The position numbers and the translations under genes were made by a program. This document shows positions 7,337-14,559 of a stretch of DNA of 19,128 nt, piece by piece. This stretch comes from DATLYB01 sp964502525 (GTDB lineage: Bacteria; Bacteroidota; Bacteroidia; Chitinophagales; CAIOSU01). The notes beneath the pieces were generated by a model. It searched no databases, had not been told where the DNA came from, and saw only the letters and a list, made by a program, of their open reading frames with translations. The stretch is taken from positions 1 through 19,128 of the forward strand of contig CAZCXH010000090.1 in NCBI GenBank assembly GCA_964502525.1, read 5' to 3'. The stretch's first letter is position 1; the number at the start of each line of letters is the position of its first letter.

Positions 7337-8401
7337 TCAGCGTTCGTGATATTGCTTCTGATAATATTTTTGGTATTCACCGCTTGTAACGTGCGCGAGC
7401 CATTCTCCATTGCTCAAATACCAGTCAACGGTTTTTTCCAAACCTTCTTCAAAAGTGACCGAAGGTTTCCATCCTAATTCCTTGTTGAGTTTTGTCGCAT
7501 CAATAGCATAGCGCAAATCATGCCCGGGGCGGTCCTTCACGAAGGTGATTAATTTTTCAGATGTTCCCGGTGTTCTGCCAATCTTTTTGTCCATCACCTT
7601 GCACAACAGTTTCACAAGGTCAAGGTTTTTCCATTCGTTGAAACCACCGATATTATAGGTTTCGCCCAATTTTCCATTATGGTATATTTCATCAATCGCG
7701 CGCGCATGATCCACCACATAAAGCCAGTCGCGGGTGTTGGCGCCCCGCCCGTAAACGGGAAGCGGTTTGTTGTTAATGATGTTATTGATGAAAAGCGGAA
7801 TCAATTTTTCCGGAAAATGATGAGAACCGTAGTTGTTAGAACAGTTTGAAATTTTTACGGGCAGACCGTAAGTGTCTGCATACGCTCTGACAAAATGGTC
7901 GGAACTCGCCTTTGAAGCAGAGTAGGGAGAGTGGGGATCGTAAGGTGTTTCTTCCGTGAAGAACCCCTTTTCCCCCAGCGTTCCGTAAACCTCATCGGTG
8001 GAAACATGATAGAAAACCTTTCCCTCAAAATCCCCTTTCCATGAATTTTTAGCCGCATTCAGCAAATTCACAGTGCCAATGACGTTGGTCTTCACAAACT
8101 CCAGCGGATCGCTGATGGAGCGGTCAACATGCGATTCTGCGGCAAGATGGATCACACCGTCAAAATGAAATTCAGAAAAAAGCTTATTGATGAAATCGCC
8201 ATCAACGATGTCCCCCCTGATGAAGGTGTAGTTCTCTTTATCCTCAATATCCTTCAGGTTTTCAAGATTGCCGGCATAGGTGAGCTTGTCAAGATTGACG
8301 ATGCGACAGCCCGGATATTTGCTTACAAACAGCCTCGCCACGTGGGAGCCTATGAAGCCAGCGCCACCGGTGATCAGGATGGTCTTGCCTATGTTTGACA
8401 T
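7337..8401 (-). CDS. rfbB: dTDP-glucose 4,6-dehydratase
   Basis: RmlB/RfbB converts dTDP-glucose to dTDP-4-keto-6-deoxyglucose, the branch point to rhamnose and many deoxy sugars. This 354-residue extended SDR protein has GGAGFIG at 12-18, LAAESHVDRSI near 86-96, the diagnostic STDEVYG at 134-140 (Thr135, Asp136 and Glu137 are the dehydratase triad) and Tyr160-x3-Lys164 (YSASK), then NCSNNYG and the RDWLYVVDHARA substrate loop. Start ATG 8401 is clear. It lies between the TviB-type dehydrogenase and the TviC-type epimerase, not next to rfbC and rfbD, so the rhamnose genes are split by one gene. Confidence 0.96.
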   Translation of the reverse strand: MSNIGKTILITGGAGFIGSHVARLFVSKYPGCRIVNLDKLTYAGNLENLKDIEDKENYTFIRGDIVDGDFINKLFSEFHFDGVIHLAAESHVDRSISDPLEFVKTNVIGTVNLLNAAKNSWKGDFEGKVFYHVSTDEVYGTLGEKGFFTEETPYDPHSPYSASKASSDHFVRAYADTYGLPVKISNCSNNYGSHHFPEKLIPLFINNIINNKPLPVYGRGANTRDWLYVVDHARAIDEIYHNGKLGETYNIGGFNEWKNLDLVKLLCKVMDKKIGRTPGTSEKLITFVKDRPGHDLRYAIDATKLNKELGWKPSVTFEEGLEKTVDWYLSNGEWLAHVTSGEYQKYYQKQYHER

Positions 8402-8412
8402 GCTTTGGTGAG

Positions 8413-8447
8413 TTTTGCGTATTGCGTTTTGCGTGGCGTGTTTGCGC
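8413..8447. repeat. TTTTGCGT-type short repeat tract
   Basis: TTTTGCGT occurs at 8413-8420 and 8427-8434 with ATTGCGT between, and a decayed TTTGCGC at 8441-8447. It lies in the 89-base gap upstream of rfbB. It resembles other intergenic micro-repeats here (GTAAACCG type) and has no evident coding content. Confidence 0.4.
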
Positions 8448-8490
8448 TTATTCTAATCCAGCAAGCAACACACAACACCCCAACACTTGT

Positions 8491-9780
8491 TTACAATGAC
8501 CAATATTCCAGCGATTTAATTTTTCCCCGATACATTCCCTTCAGATCAACCACGATTCCGTCTTTCGACAATATGCTTTTGAAATATTTTTCATCCAGAT
8601 CCCAATATTCCCTGTGTGAAACCGAGATAATGACCACGTCATACCCCTTGCCGATTTTTTTCGTCAGTTCAAAGCCATACTCGCGCTTCAACTCTGCAGC
8701 ATCCGCATAAGGATCGGTTACATCAACATTGATGGAGTATGACTTCAATTCCTCAATCACATCCGCAACCTTTGAATTTCTGATATCGCTAACATTCTCC
8801 TTGAAGGTCGCCCCCATTACCAGCGCTCTGGATTTGCCAATCACCTTCCCTTTTTTGATCAGGCGCTGAACGACATTTTTGGCAACATACTCTCCCATGC
8901 TGTCGTTGATCCTGCGCCCGCTGAGGATCACTTCCGGTTTGTAGCCCAATCCGATGGCCTTGTAAGTGAGGTAATACGGGTCAACGCCTATGCAATGGCC
9001 GCCAACCAGGCCGGGAGAGAATTTCAGGAAGTTCCACTTGGTCGCTGCGGCATCCAGAACATCCCATGTATTGATATCCATTTTATCGAATATCTTTGAG
9101 AGTTCATTCATCAATGCGATGTTCAAATCACGCTGGGTATTCTCGATAATTTTTGCCGCTTCCGCCACTTTGATGGATTGCGCCTTGTAAACACCGGCCT
9201 TCACAACGATCTCATAAACTTTCGCAATCATTTCCGCAGATTCTTTATCGCAGCCCGCAACCACCTTTTTGATTTTTGCGAGTGTGTGTTCCTTGTCACC
9301 GGGATTGATTCTTTCCGGACTGTAACCAAGTTTGAAATCCTTCCCCGCTTTTAATCCCGATAGTTCTTCCAAAATCGGAAGGCAATCTTCTTCGGTGCAT
9401 CCCGGATAAACCGTTGATTCATACACCACATAGTCGCCTCTCTTCAAAACCCGTCCTATGGAACGCGAGGCGCTTATCACCGGCTTAAGGTCGGGCACCT
9501 TATGAACATCAACTGGCGTGGGAACGGCAACGATGTAAAATTTCGCTTTTTTCAAATCATTCAGCGAGTTGGTGAACAGGATATCCGTTCCTGCAAAATC
9601 TTCCTTGACCAATTCATTGCTCGGGTCAATCCCTTTCTTCATCATCCTGATGCGCTCCTCGTTAATGTCAAACCCGATAACGGGTATTCTCTTTGCAAAT
9701 TCCAAAGCAATCGGCAGGCCTACATAGCCTAAACCAATAACGGCAAGCTTCGTTTTGCCTTCAATGAGGTCGTTGTACAT
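8491..9780 (-). CDS. tviB: UDP-N-acetylglucosamine 6-dehydrogenase, TviB/WbpO type
   Basis: A 429-residue nucleotide-sugar dehydrogenase that oxidises C6 of a UDP-HexNAc to the uronic acid with two NAD+. GLGYVG (16-21) is the Rossmann motif, SPERINPGDK (154-163) and VAEAAKIIENTQRDLNIAL (205-223) the signature regions, and Cys263 in GGHCIGVDPYY the catalytic thiol. These segments read very close to TviB of the Vi antigen cluster and WbpO of Pseudomonas, rather than to Ugd. ATG 9780 (MYNDLIEGKTKLAVIG) is preferred over a TTG at 9819 that adds 13 atypical residues. The expected product, UDP-GlcNAcA, would feed the TviC-type epimerase downstream. A 69-base gap separates it from the decarboxylase gene. 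Confidence 0.92.
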   Translation of the reverse strand: MYNDLIEGKTKLAVIGLGYVGLPIALEFAKRIPVIGFDINEERIRMMKKGIDPSNELVKEDFAGTDILFTNSLNDLKKAKFYIVAVPTPVDVHKVPDLKPVISASRSIGRVLKRGDYVVYESTVYPGCTEEDCLPILEELSGLKAGKDFKLGYSPERINPGDKEHTLAKIKKVVAGCDKESAEMIAKVYEIVVKAGVYKAQSIKVAEAAKIIENTQRDLNIALMNELSKIFDKMDINTWDVLDAAATKWNFLKFSPGLVGGHCIGVDPYYLTYKAIGLGYKPEVILSGRRINDSMGEYVAKNVVQRLIKKGKVIGKSRALVMGATFKENVSDIRNSKVADVIEELKSYSINVDVTDPYADAAELKREYGFELTKKIGKGYDVVIISVSHREYWDLDEKYFKSILSKDGIVVDLKGMYRGKIKSLEYWSL

Positions 9781-9849
9781 GGTGAGCGGGTGCAATAATA
9801 ATATTAACTGATTTGACAACCTTTTTAAAAACGGCCAAATCTCAACAAC

Positions 9850-10833
9850 TTACTTCCTGATATATTCCTCAAACTGGTGCTCTTTCTTAAACAATTCATC
9901 CTGCGGCAATGTTTTGAAGTATTCATACGTAACCTTCAATCCTTGCTGCCTGCTGACTTTCGGTTCCCATCCCAGTAATTTTTTTGCAAGAGTGATATCG
10001 GGCTGCCGCTGCTTGGGATCATCCGTTGGCAGCTCCCTGTAAACCAATTTCTGCTTTGTTCCCGTCAGTTTGATGATTTCCTCGCCAAATTCCCTGATGG
10101 TGATTTCAGCAGGATTGCCAACATTCACCGGGTAAACATAATCGCTCATCAGCAGGCGGTAAATGCCTTCCACCAAATCATCAACGTAGCAGAAAGAGCG
10201 TGTTTGGCTGCCGTCACCGAATACCGTCAGATCTTCCCCGCGCAACGCCTGTCCGATAAAAGCAGGAAGAACCCGGCCATCGTTGAGCCTCATGCGCGGG
10301 CCGTAAGTATTAAAAATGCGAACAATGCGTGTCTCCAATCCGTGAAAGCGGTGATATGCCATCGTGATGGCTTCCTGAAAGCGCTTGGCTTCATCATAAA
10401 CCCCGCGTGGACCGATGGGATTCACATGCCCCCAGTAATCTTCCGTCTGCGGATGAACAAGCGGATCACCGTAAACTTCGGAAGTTGACGCAACAATGAT
10501 TCTGGCGCCCTTGGCTTTCGCCAAGCCAAGCATGTTATGCGTTCCAAGCGAGCCTACTTTCAGAGTCTGAATCGGAATTTTTAAATAATCAATGGGGCTT
10601 GCCGGAGAAGCGAAGTGGACGATGTAATCCAATTTTCCAGGAACGAAAACGAACCTGGAAACATCGTGATGATAAAACTCGAACTCTTTGAGTTTAAAAA
10701 GATGCTCTATGTTTCGGAGACTGCCGGTTATCAGGTTATCCATTCCGATCACCGAAAATCCTTCTTTGACAAAGCGGTCGCAGAGGTGGGAGCCGAGGAA
10801 ACCTGCTGCGCCTGTAACCAGGACGTTTTTCAT
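9850..10833 (-). CDS. uxs: UDP-glucuronate decarboxylase (UDP-xylose synthase)
   Basis: This 327-residue extended SDR enzyme decarboxylates UDP-glucuronate to UDP-xylose through a 4-keto intermediate. GAAGFLG is at 8-14, STSEVYGD at 116-123 (Glu119 is the residue that marks UXS) and the catalytic Tyr146-x3-Lys150 lies in GPRGVYDEAKR, a signature of the UXS group. The ASPASPIDY segment (75-83) and GDGSQTRSFCYVDDLVEG also fit UXS. Start ATG 10833 is 3 bases after the ugd stop, so substrate-making and substrate-using enzymes are tightly coupled. It lacks the formyltransferase domain of ArnA. Length is normal for a soluble bacterial UXS. Confidence 0.93.
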   Translation of the reverse strand: MKNVLVTGAAGFLGSHLCDRFVKEGFSVIGMDNLITGSLRNIEHLFKLKEFEFYHHDVSRFVFVPGKLDYIVHFASPASPIDYLKIPIQTLKVGSLGTHNMLGLAKAKGARIIVASTSEVYGDPLVHPQTEDYWGHVNPIGPRGVYDEAKRFQEAITMAYHRFHGLETRIVRIFNTYGPRMRLNDGRVLPAFIGQALRGEDLTVFGDGSQTRSFCYVDDLVEGIYRLLMSDYVYPVNVGNPAEITIREFGEEIIKLTGTKQKLVYRELPTDDPKQRQPDITLAKKLLGWEPKVSRQQGLKVTYEYFKTLPQDELFKKEHQFEEYIRK

Positions 10834-10836
10834 TCT

Positions 10837-12153
10837 TTAGTTTGCCATTTCCCTCCCGATGCTCTTATAATTGAATCCCTTTGCTTTCATATCAGCCGGC
10901 TCGAAGAGGTTTCTTCCGTCAAAAATAACCTTCTGTTTCATGAGCGAAGCCATCTTCTCGAAATCAGGCGAACGGAACTCCGACCATTCTGTGGCAATGA
11001 TGAGCGCATCCGCGTCTTTCAATGCTGAGTAGCGATCTTCTGCATATTGAATTTTATCGCCAATTTTTTTCTTTACATTAGTCATCGCTTCGGGGTCAAA
11101 TGCCGTTACCTGAATGCCCATCTTCACCAATTCCTCAATTATGTACAGTGCCGGTGCTTCACGTATGTCATCCGTGTCGGGTTTGAATGCCAGCCCCCAC
11201 AAAGCAAATTTCCTTCCCTTCAGGCTGCCATTGGTTCCAAATATCTGCTTGATCTTTGGAATAATGACGGTTTTCTGCTGTTCATTTACTTCCATCACGC
11301 TGTCGAGAATCTTGAACGTGTATCCGTAGTCCTTGCCCGATTTTGCAAGCGCCTGAACATCTTTAGGGAAGCAGCTTCCACCGTAGCCTATGCCGGGGAA
11401 TAAAAACCTCTTTCCTATCCTGCTGTCCGATCCGATTCCGATTCGCACCATGTCAACGTTGGCTCCCACTTTTTCGCAGAAGTTTGCGACTTCATTCATG
11501 AAAGTGATCTTCGTGGCAAGGAACGCGTTGGCTGCGTATTTGGTCAGTTCGGCAGACCGTTCGTCCATGAAAATAATGGGGTTGCCCTGGCGAACATAAG
11601 GCCTGTAAAGCTCTTCCATAAGCTTCTTTGCTCTTTCAGAGCTTGTGCCAACAACCACCCGGTCGGGTTTCATGAAATCATCCACGGCAAATCCTTCGCG
11701 CAAAAACTCCGGATTGGAAACAACGTCAAATTCAACTTTTGCATTTTTCTTAATGGCTGCCGTCACTTTATCAGCCGTTCCAACCGGAACCGTGCTCTTG
11801 TCAACTATCACTTTGTATTCATCCATGATTTTGCCCAACTGATCGGCAACACCCAGAACGTATGACAGGTCTGCCGAACCGTCTTCATCGGGAGGTGTCG
11901 GAAGCGCAAGGAAAATAATTTTTGCCTGCTTCACGGCCGAAGCGAGGTCAGTCGTGAAAGTCAGCCGCCCTTCGCGGATATTCCTTTCAAATAGGACATC
12001 GAGATGAGGTTCATAAATCGGCACGATGCCGTTCTGCATTTTTTGCACCTTCTCCTTGTCAATGTCAACGCAAATAACATTGTTGCCCGTTTCGGCAAGA
12101 CAAGTGCCGGTAACCAATCCTACGTAGCCGCTTCCGATAATTGAAATGTTCAT
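10837..12153 (-). CDS. ugd: UDP-glucose 6-dehydrogenase
   Basis: Ugd oxidises UDP-glucose to UDP-glucuronate with two NAD+. The 438-residue protein has GSGYVGLVTG (7-16), ALPTPPDEDGSADLSYV with the acidic insertion usual in Ugd, NPEFLREG (147-154), AELTKYAANAFLATKITFMN with Lys205 and Lys215, and catalytic Cys261 in GYGGSCFPKD. These features separate it from the TviB-type enzyme in the same operon. The ATG at 12153 is 13 bases after the aminotransferase stop, and the stop is 3 bases before the decarboxylase start. Its product feeds UDP-xylose synthesis and may be used directly as a sugar donor. Confidence 0.96.
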   Translation of the reverse strand: MNISIIGSGYVGLVTGTCLAETGNNVICVDIDKEKVQKMQNGIVPIYEPHLDVLFERNIREGRLTFTTDLASAVKQAKIIFLALPTPPDEDGSADLSYVLGVADQLGKIMDEYKVIVDKSTVPVGTADKVTAAIKKNAKVEFDVVSNPEFLREGFAVDDFMKPDRVVVGTSSERAKKLMEELYRPYVRQGNPIIFMDERSAELTKYAANAFLATKITFMNEVANFCEKVGANVDMVRIGIGSDSRIGKRFLFPGIGYGGSCFPKDVQALAKSGKDYGYTFKILDSVMEVNEQQKTVIIPKIKQIFGTNGSLKGRKFALWGLAFKPDTDDIREAPALYIIEELVKMGIQVTAFDPEAMTNVKKKIGDKIQYAEDRYSALKDADALIIATEWSEFRSPDFEKMASLMKQKVIFDGRNLFEPADMKAKGFNYKSIGREMAN

Positions 12154-12166
12154 GAGACTTAAGTTT

Positions 12167-13318
12167 TTATTGTTTCTTTTTATGTTTTATGCAATCAATA
12201 ATCTGCGTTGTTATAAATTCCAGTTGTTCATCATCCAACTCCGTGTGCATCGGCAAGGATAACACGTTCCTGCTCAAATTCACCGCAACCGGAAAGTGAT
12301 GATCAGAATAACCTAACGCTTTATACGCAGGATGCGCATGCAAAGGTTTCGGGTAATAAACCATTGCCGGAATCCCTTTGACAGCAAGGGTTTCCTTGAG
12401 ATGATCACGGTTAATTCCGTTCAATGTTAAAGTATATTGATGAAAAACGTGAGTTGATTTCGGGTCGCGGAAGGGGATTTTCACCTGCTTCAAATTGAAA
12501 AAGGCGCGGTCATAATAATCCGCTGCCTGCCGTCTTGCTTTGGCATATTCATCGAGATGCTGCAGTTTCACCCTCAGAATTGCCGCCTGCAAAGTATCCA
12601 AACGCGAATTCACGCCCACCATCTCATATTCATAACGCACCTTTTGCCCGTGATTGACAATGCCGCGCAACTCATAAGCCAGTTCATCATCGTTGGCAAA
12701 TATCGCTCCTCCGTCACCGAAGCAGCCGAGATTTTTTGACGGAAAAAATGATGTTGTTCCGATATTCCCGATGGTGCCGGCTTTTTTCACGGTGCCGTTT
12801 GAAAACTTGCAATCTGCGCCAATAGCCTGTGCCGTGTCCTCAATCACAAAGAGGTCGCGCTTTTTTGCCAATGCCATGACAGCCTCCATGTCAGCGCACT
12901 GTCCGTAGAGATGCACAGGGATGATGGCTTTGGTTTTGGAAGTGATATGCTTCTCCGCCTGCTTAACGTCCATGTTGAATGTGTCTGCGTCAATATCAAC
13001 AAGCACGGGCTTCAATCCAAGCAGGCAAAGCACCTCCACCGTGGAAACGAAAGTGAAGTTGGTGGTGATGACTTCGTCACCGGGCTTCAATCCGAGCGCC
13101 ATGCAGGCAATCTGCAAGGCATCTGTTCCATTTGCGCAGGCAATGACGTGTTTGCAGCCAGCGTATTCTGCCAGTTCAGCCTCCAATTTTTTGACGGCAG
13201 GACCATTAATATATGCAGATGAATTGATGACTTCAAGGATAGCCGCATCAATCTCAGGCTTGATTTTCTCATATTGAGACCGCAAATCAACCATCTGGAT
13301 TTCTTTCATCGAAACCAT
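12167..13318 (-). CDS. PLP-dependent sugar aminotransferase, DegT/DnrJ/EryC1 family (WbpE-like)
   Basis: A 383-residue family member that adds an amino group to a keto sugar nucleotide using glutamate. CANGTDALQIACMALGLKPG (61-80), HLYGQCADMEAV (136-147), EDTAQAIGA (160-168), the PLP lysine Lys195 in FFPSKNLG, GDGGAIFANDDELA (201-214) and GVNSRLDTLQAAIL are present. These blocks closely resemble WbpE, which makes UDP-3-amino-GlcNAcA. A dTDP-3-keto-6-deoxyhexose substrate (QdtB/FdtB type) is the main alternative, given rfbB in the operon. The oxidoreductase and acetyltransferase partners are not in the window. ATG 13318 is used; ATG 13309, three codons later, is equally possible. It is the first gene of the operon. 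Confidence 0.9.
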   Translation of the reverse strand: MVSMKEIQMVDLRSQYEKIKPEIDAAILEVINSSAYINGPAVKKLEAELAEYAGCKHVIACANGTDALQIACMALGLKPGDEVITTNFTFVSTVEVLCLLGLKPVLVDIDADTFNMDVKQAEKHITSKTKAIIPVHLYGQCADMEAVMALAKKRDLFVIEDTAQAIGADCKFSNGTVKKAGTIGNIGTTSFFPSKNLGCFGDGGAIFANDDELAYELRGIVNHGQKVRYEYEMVGVNSRLDTLQAAILRVKLQHLDEYAKARRQAADYYDRAFFNLKQVKIPFRDPKSTHVFHQYTLTLNGINRDHLKETLAVKGIPAMVYYPKPLHAHPAYKALGYSDHHFPVAVNLSRNVLSLPMHTELDDEQLEFITTQIIDCIKHKKKQ

Positions 13319-13335
13319 ATCTTGAAGAAGCGGTG

Positions 13336-13343
13336 CAAATATA
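13336..13343 (-). promoter_or_regulatory. -7 promoter box for the sugar-nucleotide operon
   Basis: The minus strand reads TATATTTG, an exact TAnnTTTG, ending 17 bases before ATG 13318 (26 before ATG 13309). It is the only exact box noticed directly before an operon gene start, so the nine genes probably depend on it. No clear -33 TTG is seen at the normal distance. Confidence 0.55.
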
Positions 13344-13439
13344 GGATATAGATTTTCAGGGTTTTCAGGCGAGTATGCGCATTAGCCGCTTTTTTATCGC
13401 CAGATATGCGAGATCAATTATATGCCTTTATGACCAGTT

Positions 13440-13505
13440 TTCGGTTTTACGGTTTGGGACAACAACAGAATTTGTAAACCGTGAACTTGTAAACCTTAAA
13501 CCGAA
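13440..13505. repeat. 66-bp inverted repeat of the GTAAACCG family
   Basis: TTCGGTTTTACGGTTT (13440-13455) pairs imperfectly with AAACCTTAAACCGAA (13491-13505). The right part, 13478-13504, matches 3122-3148 at 24 of 27 positions in the same orientation, so this is a second, shorter member of the element upstream of the coiled-coil gene. Confidence 0.6.
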
Positions 13506-13574
13506 TGCGATAACCCGTTTTCAGTATAAATCGCTGTTATCCCGAAACAAGTTTAAAAAACGAACTGTGATCGG

Positions 13575-13600
13575 TCCGAAGGACTCCGGACTCCTTCGGA
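13575..13600. repeat. 26-bp near-perfect palindrome
   Basis: TCCGAAGGA (13575-13583) and TCCTTCGGA (13592-13600) are perfect inverted arms around CTCCGGAC, whose core TCCGGA is also palindromic; only one symmetric base pair fails. It sits 60 bases before the metallopeptidase start and looks like a dispersed REP-type element or strong RNA hairpin. Confidence 0.65.
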
Positions 13601-13660
13601 GGATATGCTATTGGGTACAAGTTCGGAAACCTGTTTGCCAATGGTGTATCTTTAGGCATC

Positions 13661-14059
13661 GTGATACTTACTTCCCGTTTTTTACCCTATCGGGCAATGG
13701 CGCTTTATCCGTTCATATTATTGAATCGCGATGAACTGCGTCATGATGCTGCGCTTATTCATCATGAGCGAATTCATCATCGTCAGCAGTTGGAACTGTT
13801 GCTTGCCGCTTTCTATTTTTTATATGGCATCAACTACCTGTTCAACCTTTTCAAATACCGCAATCATGATAAAGCTTACCGGGAAATTATTTTTGAACGC
13901 GAGGCGTATGCCATGGACAAAGACCCTCTGTATTTGAAAAAAAGAAAATCCTTTGCCTTCCTGAATTATTGGAGCAAACAGCAGCGGACGACCCGCTGCG
14001 CAATTACTGAGCCGTTGCCGTTTTCATCGCGGCAAAATGATTCTGCGCCTGACCGATGA
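13661..14059 (+). CDS. small membrane-associated HExxH protein (putative mini-metallopeptidase)
   Basis: A 132-residue product. HERIH at 35-39 is an HExxH zinc-peptidase motif and FEREAYAMD (78-86) offers the second Glu of a gluzincin (Glu79 or Glu81). Between them lies one hydrophobic segment (about 45-64, LLLAAFYFLYGINYLFNLF), so the site would sit against the membrane. The arrangement recalls M56/BlaR1-like or M48-like cores reduced to a minimum. I recall similar unnamed Bacteroidota proteins. GTG 13661 gives the ILTSRFLPYRAMALYPF start that fits them; ATG 13697 is possible. The last 28 or so residues (from KQQRTT) look non-conserved and overlap the convergent lipoprotein gene by 56 bases, as if an earlier stop was lost. 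Peptidase activity is inferred only from the motif. Confidence 0.75.
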   Translation: MILTSRFLPYRAMALYPFILLNRDELRHDAALIHHERIHHRQQLELLLAAFYFLYGINYLFNLFKYRNHDKAYREIIFEREAYAMDKDPLYLKKRKSFAFLNYWSKQQRTTRCAITEPLPFSSRQNDSAPDR

Positions 14060-14429
14060 AATCATTGAATTTCTGCAATTCATCGGGTTTGATTTTTCCA
14101 GCGAGTTCGCCAGCCCTATTCGCCCAATCGGTGAACTTTTTCTCCAATTCCGCCTCTTTTGCCGCATCGCCTGTGCCTTTCAGCGAAGCATATTCGCTCA
14201 TCAGGTTTTTAAAATCCAGGCAGAATTGGTTCACGTCAGCATTTTCAAAGGCAGGAACATTTATCGCGCTTGCAACATCCCGGGCTTTTTCAATCACAGT
14301 CTCAGCCGGTGTTGCCTCCTGTGCGGGAGCAGCAGTGGTTTCCGGAGCGGTTTGATTGCTTTTGCAGGAATAAAAGTGAGCCAGAGCGAAGCAGCAAAAA
14401 ATAACAAGCAATAAGGAATGTTTTTTCAT
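14004..14429 (-). CDS. small lipoprotein of unknown function
   Basis: From ATG 14429 the 141-residue protein begins MKKHSLLLVIFCCFALAHFY and then SC, a lipoprotein signal peptide with Cys22 as the likely lipidated residue (the FYSC lipobox is loose but acceptable in Bacteroidota). A Thr/Ala/Pro/Glu-rich tether follows (residues 26-42). The rest is a helical domain (FCLDFKNLMSEYASLKG, EAELEKKFTDWANRAGELAGKI, FNDFIGQAQNHF). A longer frame starting upstream at 14471 would bury the signal peptide and is rejected. It is divergent from the Kbp-like gene. No family is recognised; it is probably anchored in the cell envelope. Confidence 0.82.
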   Translation of the reverse strand: MKKHSLLLVIFCCFALAHFYSCKSNQTAPETTAAPAQEATPAETVIEKARDVASAINVPAFENADVNQFCLDFKNLMSEYASLKGTGDAAKEAELEKKFTDWANRAGELAGKIKPDELQKFNDFIGQAQNHFAAMKTATAQ

Positions 14430-14512
14430 AACGATTTTTTTAGTAACGGATTTATCCGCCAAATTAATCAAAAAAAATTTGCAAACCGGTTATTAGGAAA
14501 TCGGAAGTTTGC

Positions 14513-14520
14513 TACTTTTG
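14513..14520 (+). promoter_or_regulatory. -7 promoter box for the Kbp-like gene
   Basis: TACTTTTG fits TAnnTTTG exactly and ends 39 bases before ATG 14560. The nearest upstream TTTG (14478-14481) is too far for a standard -33 box. Confidence 0.5.
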
Positions 14521-14559
14521 AACCGACATAATTTTCTTCCATCACAAAACCAATCACCT

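Larger units (their letters stand above)
13319..13660. other. 342-base gene-free stretch upstream of the sugar operon
   Basis: This stretch separates the divergent operon start and the mini-metallopeptidase. From left to right it holds the operon promoter box, the inverted repeat at 13440-13505 and the palindrome at 13575-13600. A 119-codon plus-strand frame crosses it from 13375, but it runs through both repeats and overlaps the metallopeptidase in another frame; its sequence is not protein-like, so it is not called. Confidence 0.6.

Noticed and set aside
13375..13734. 119-codon plus-strand frame
   Set aside because: Crosses two palindromic repeats and overlaps the metallopeptidase in a different frame, with no recognisable domain.
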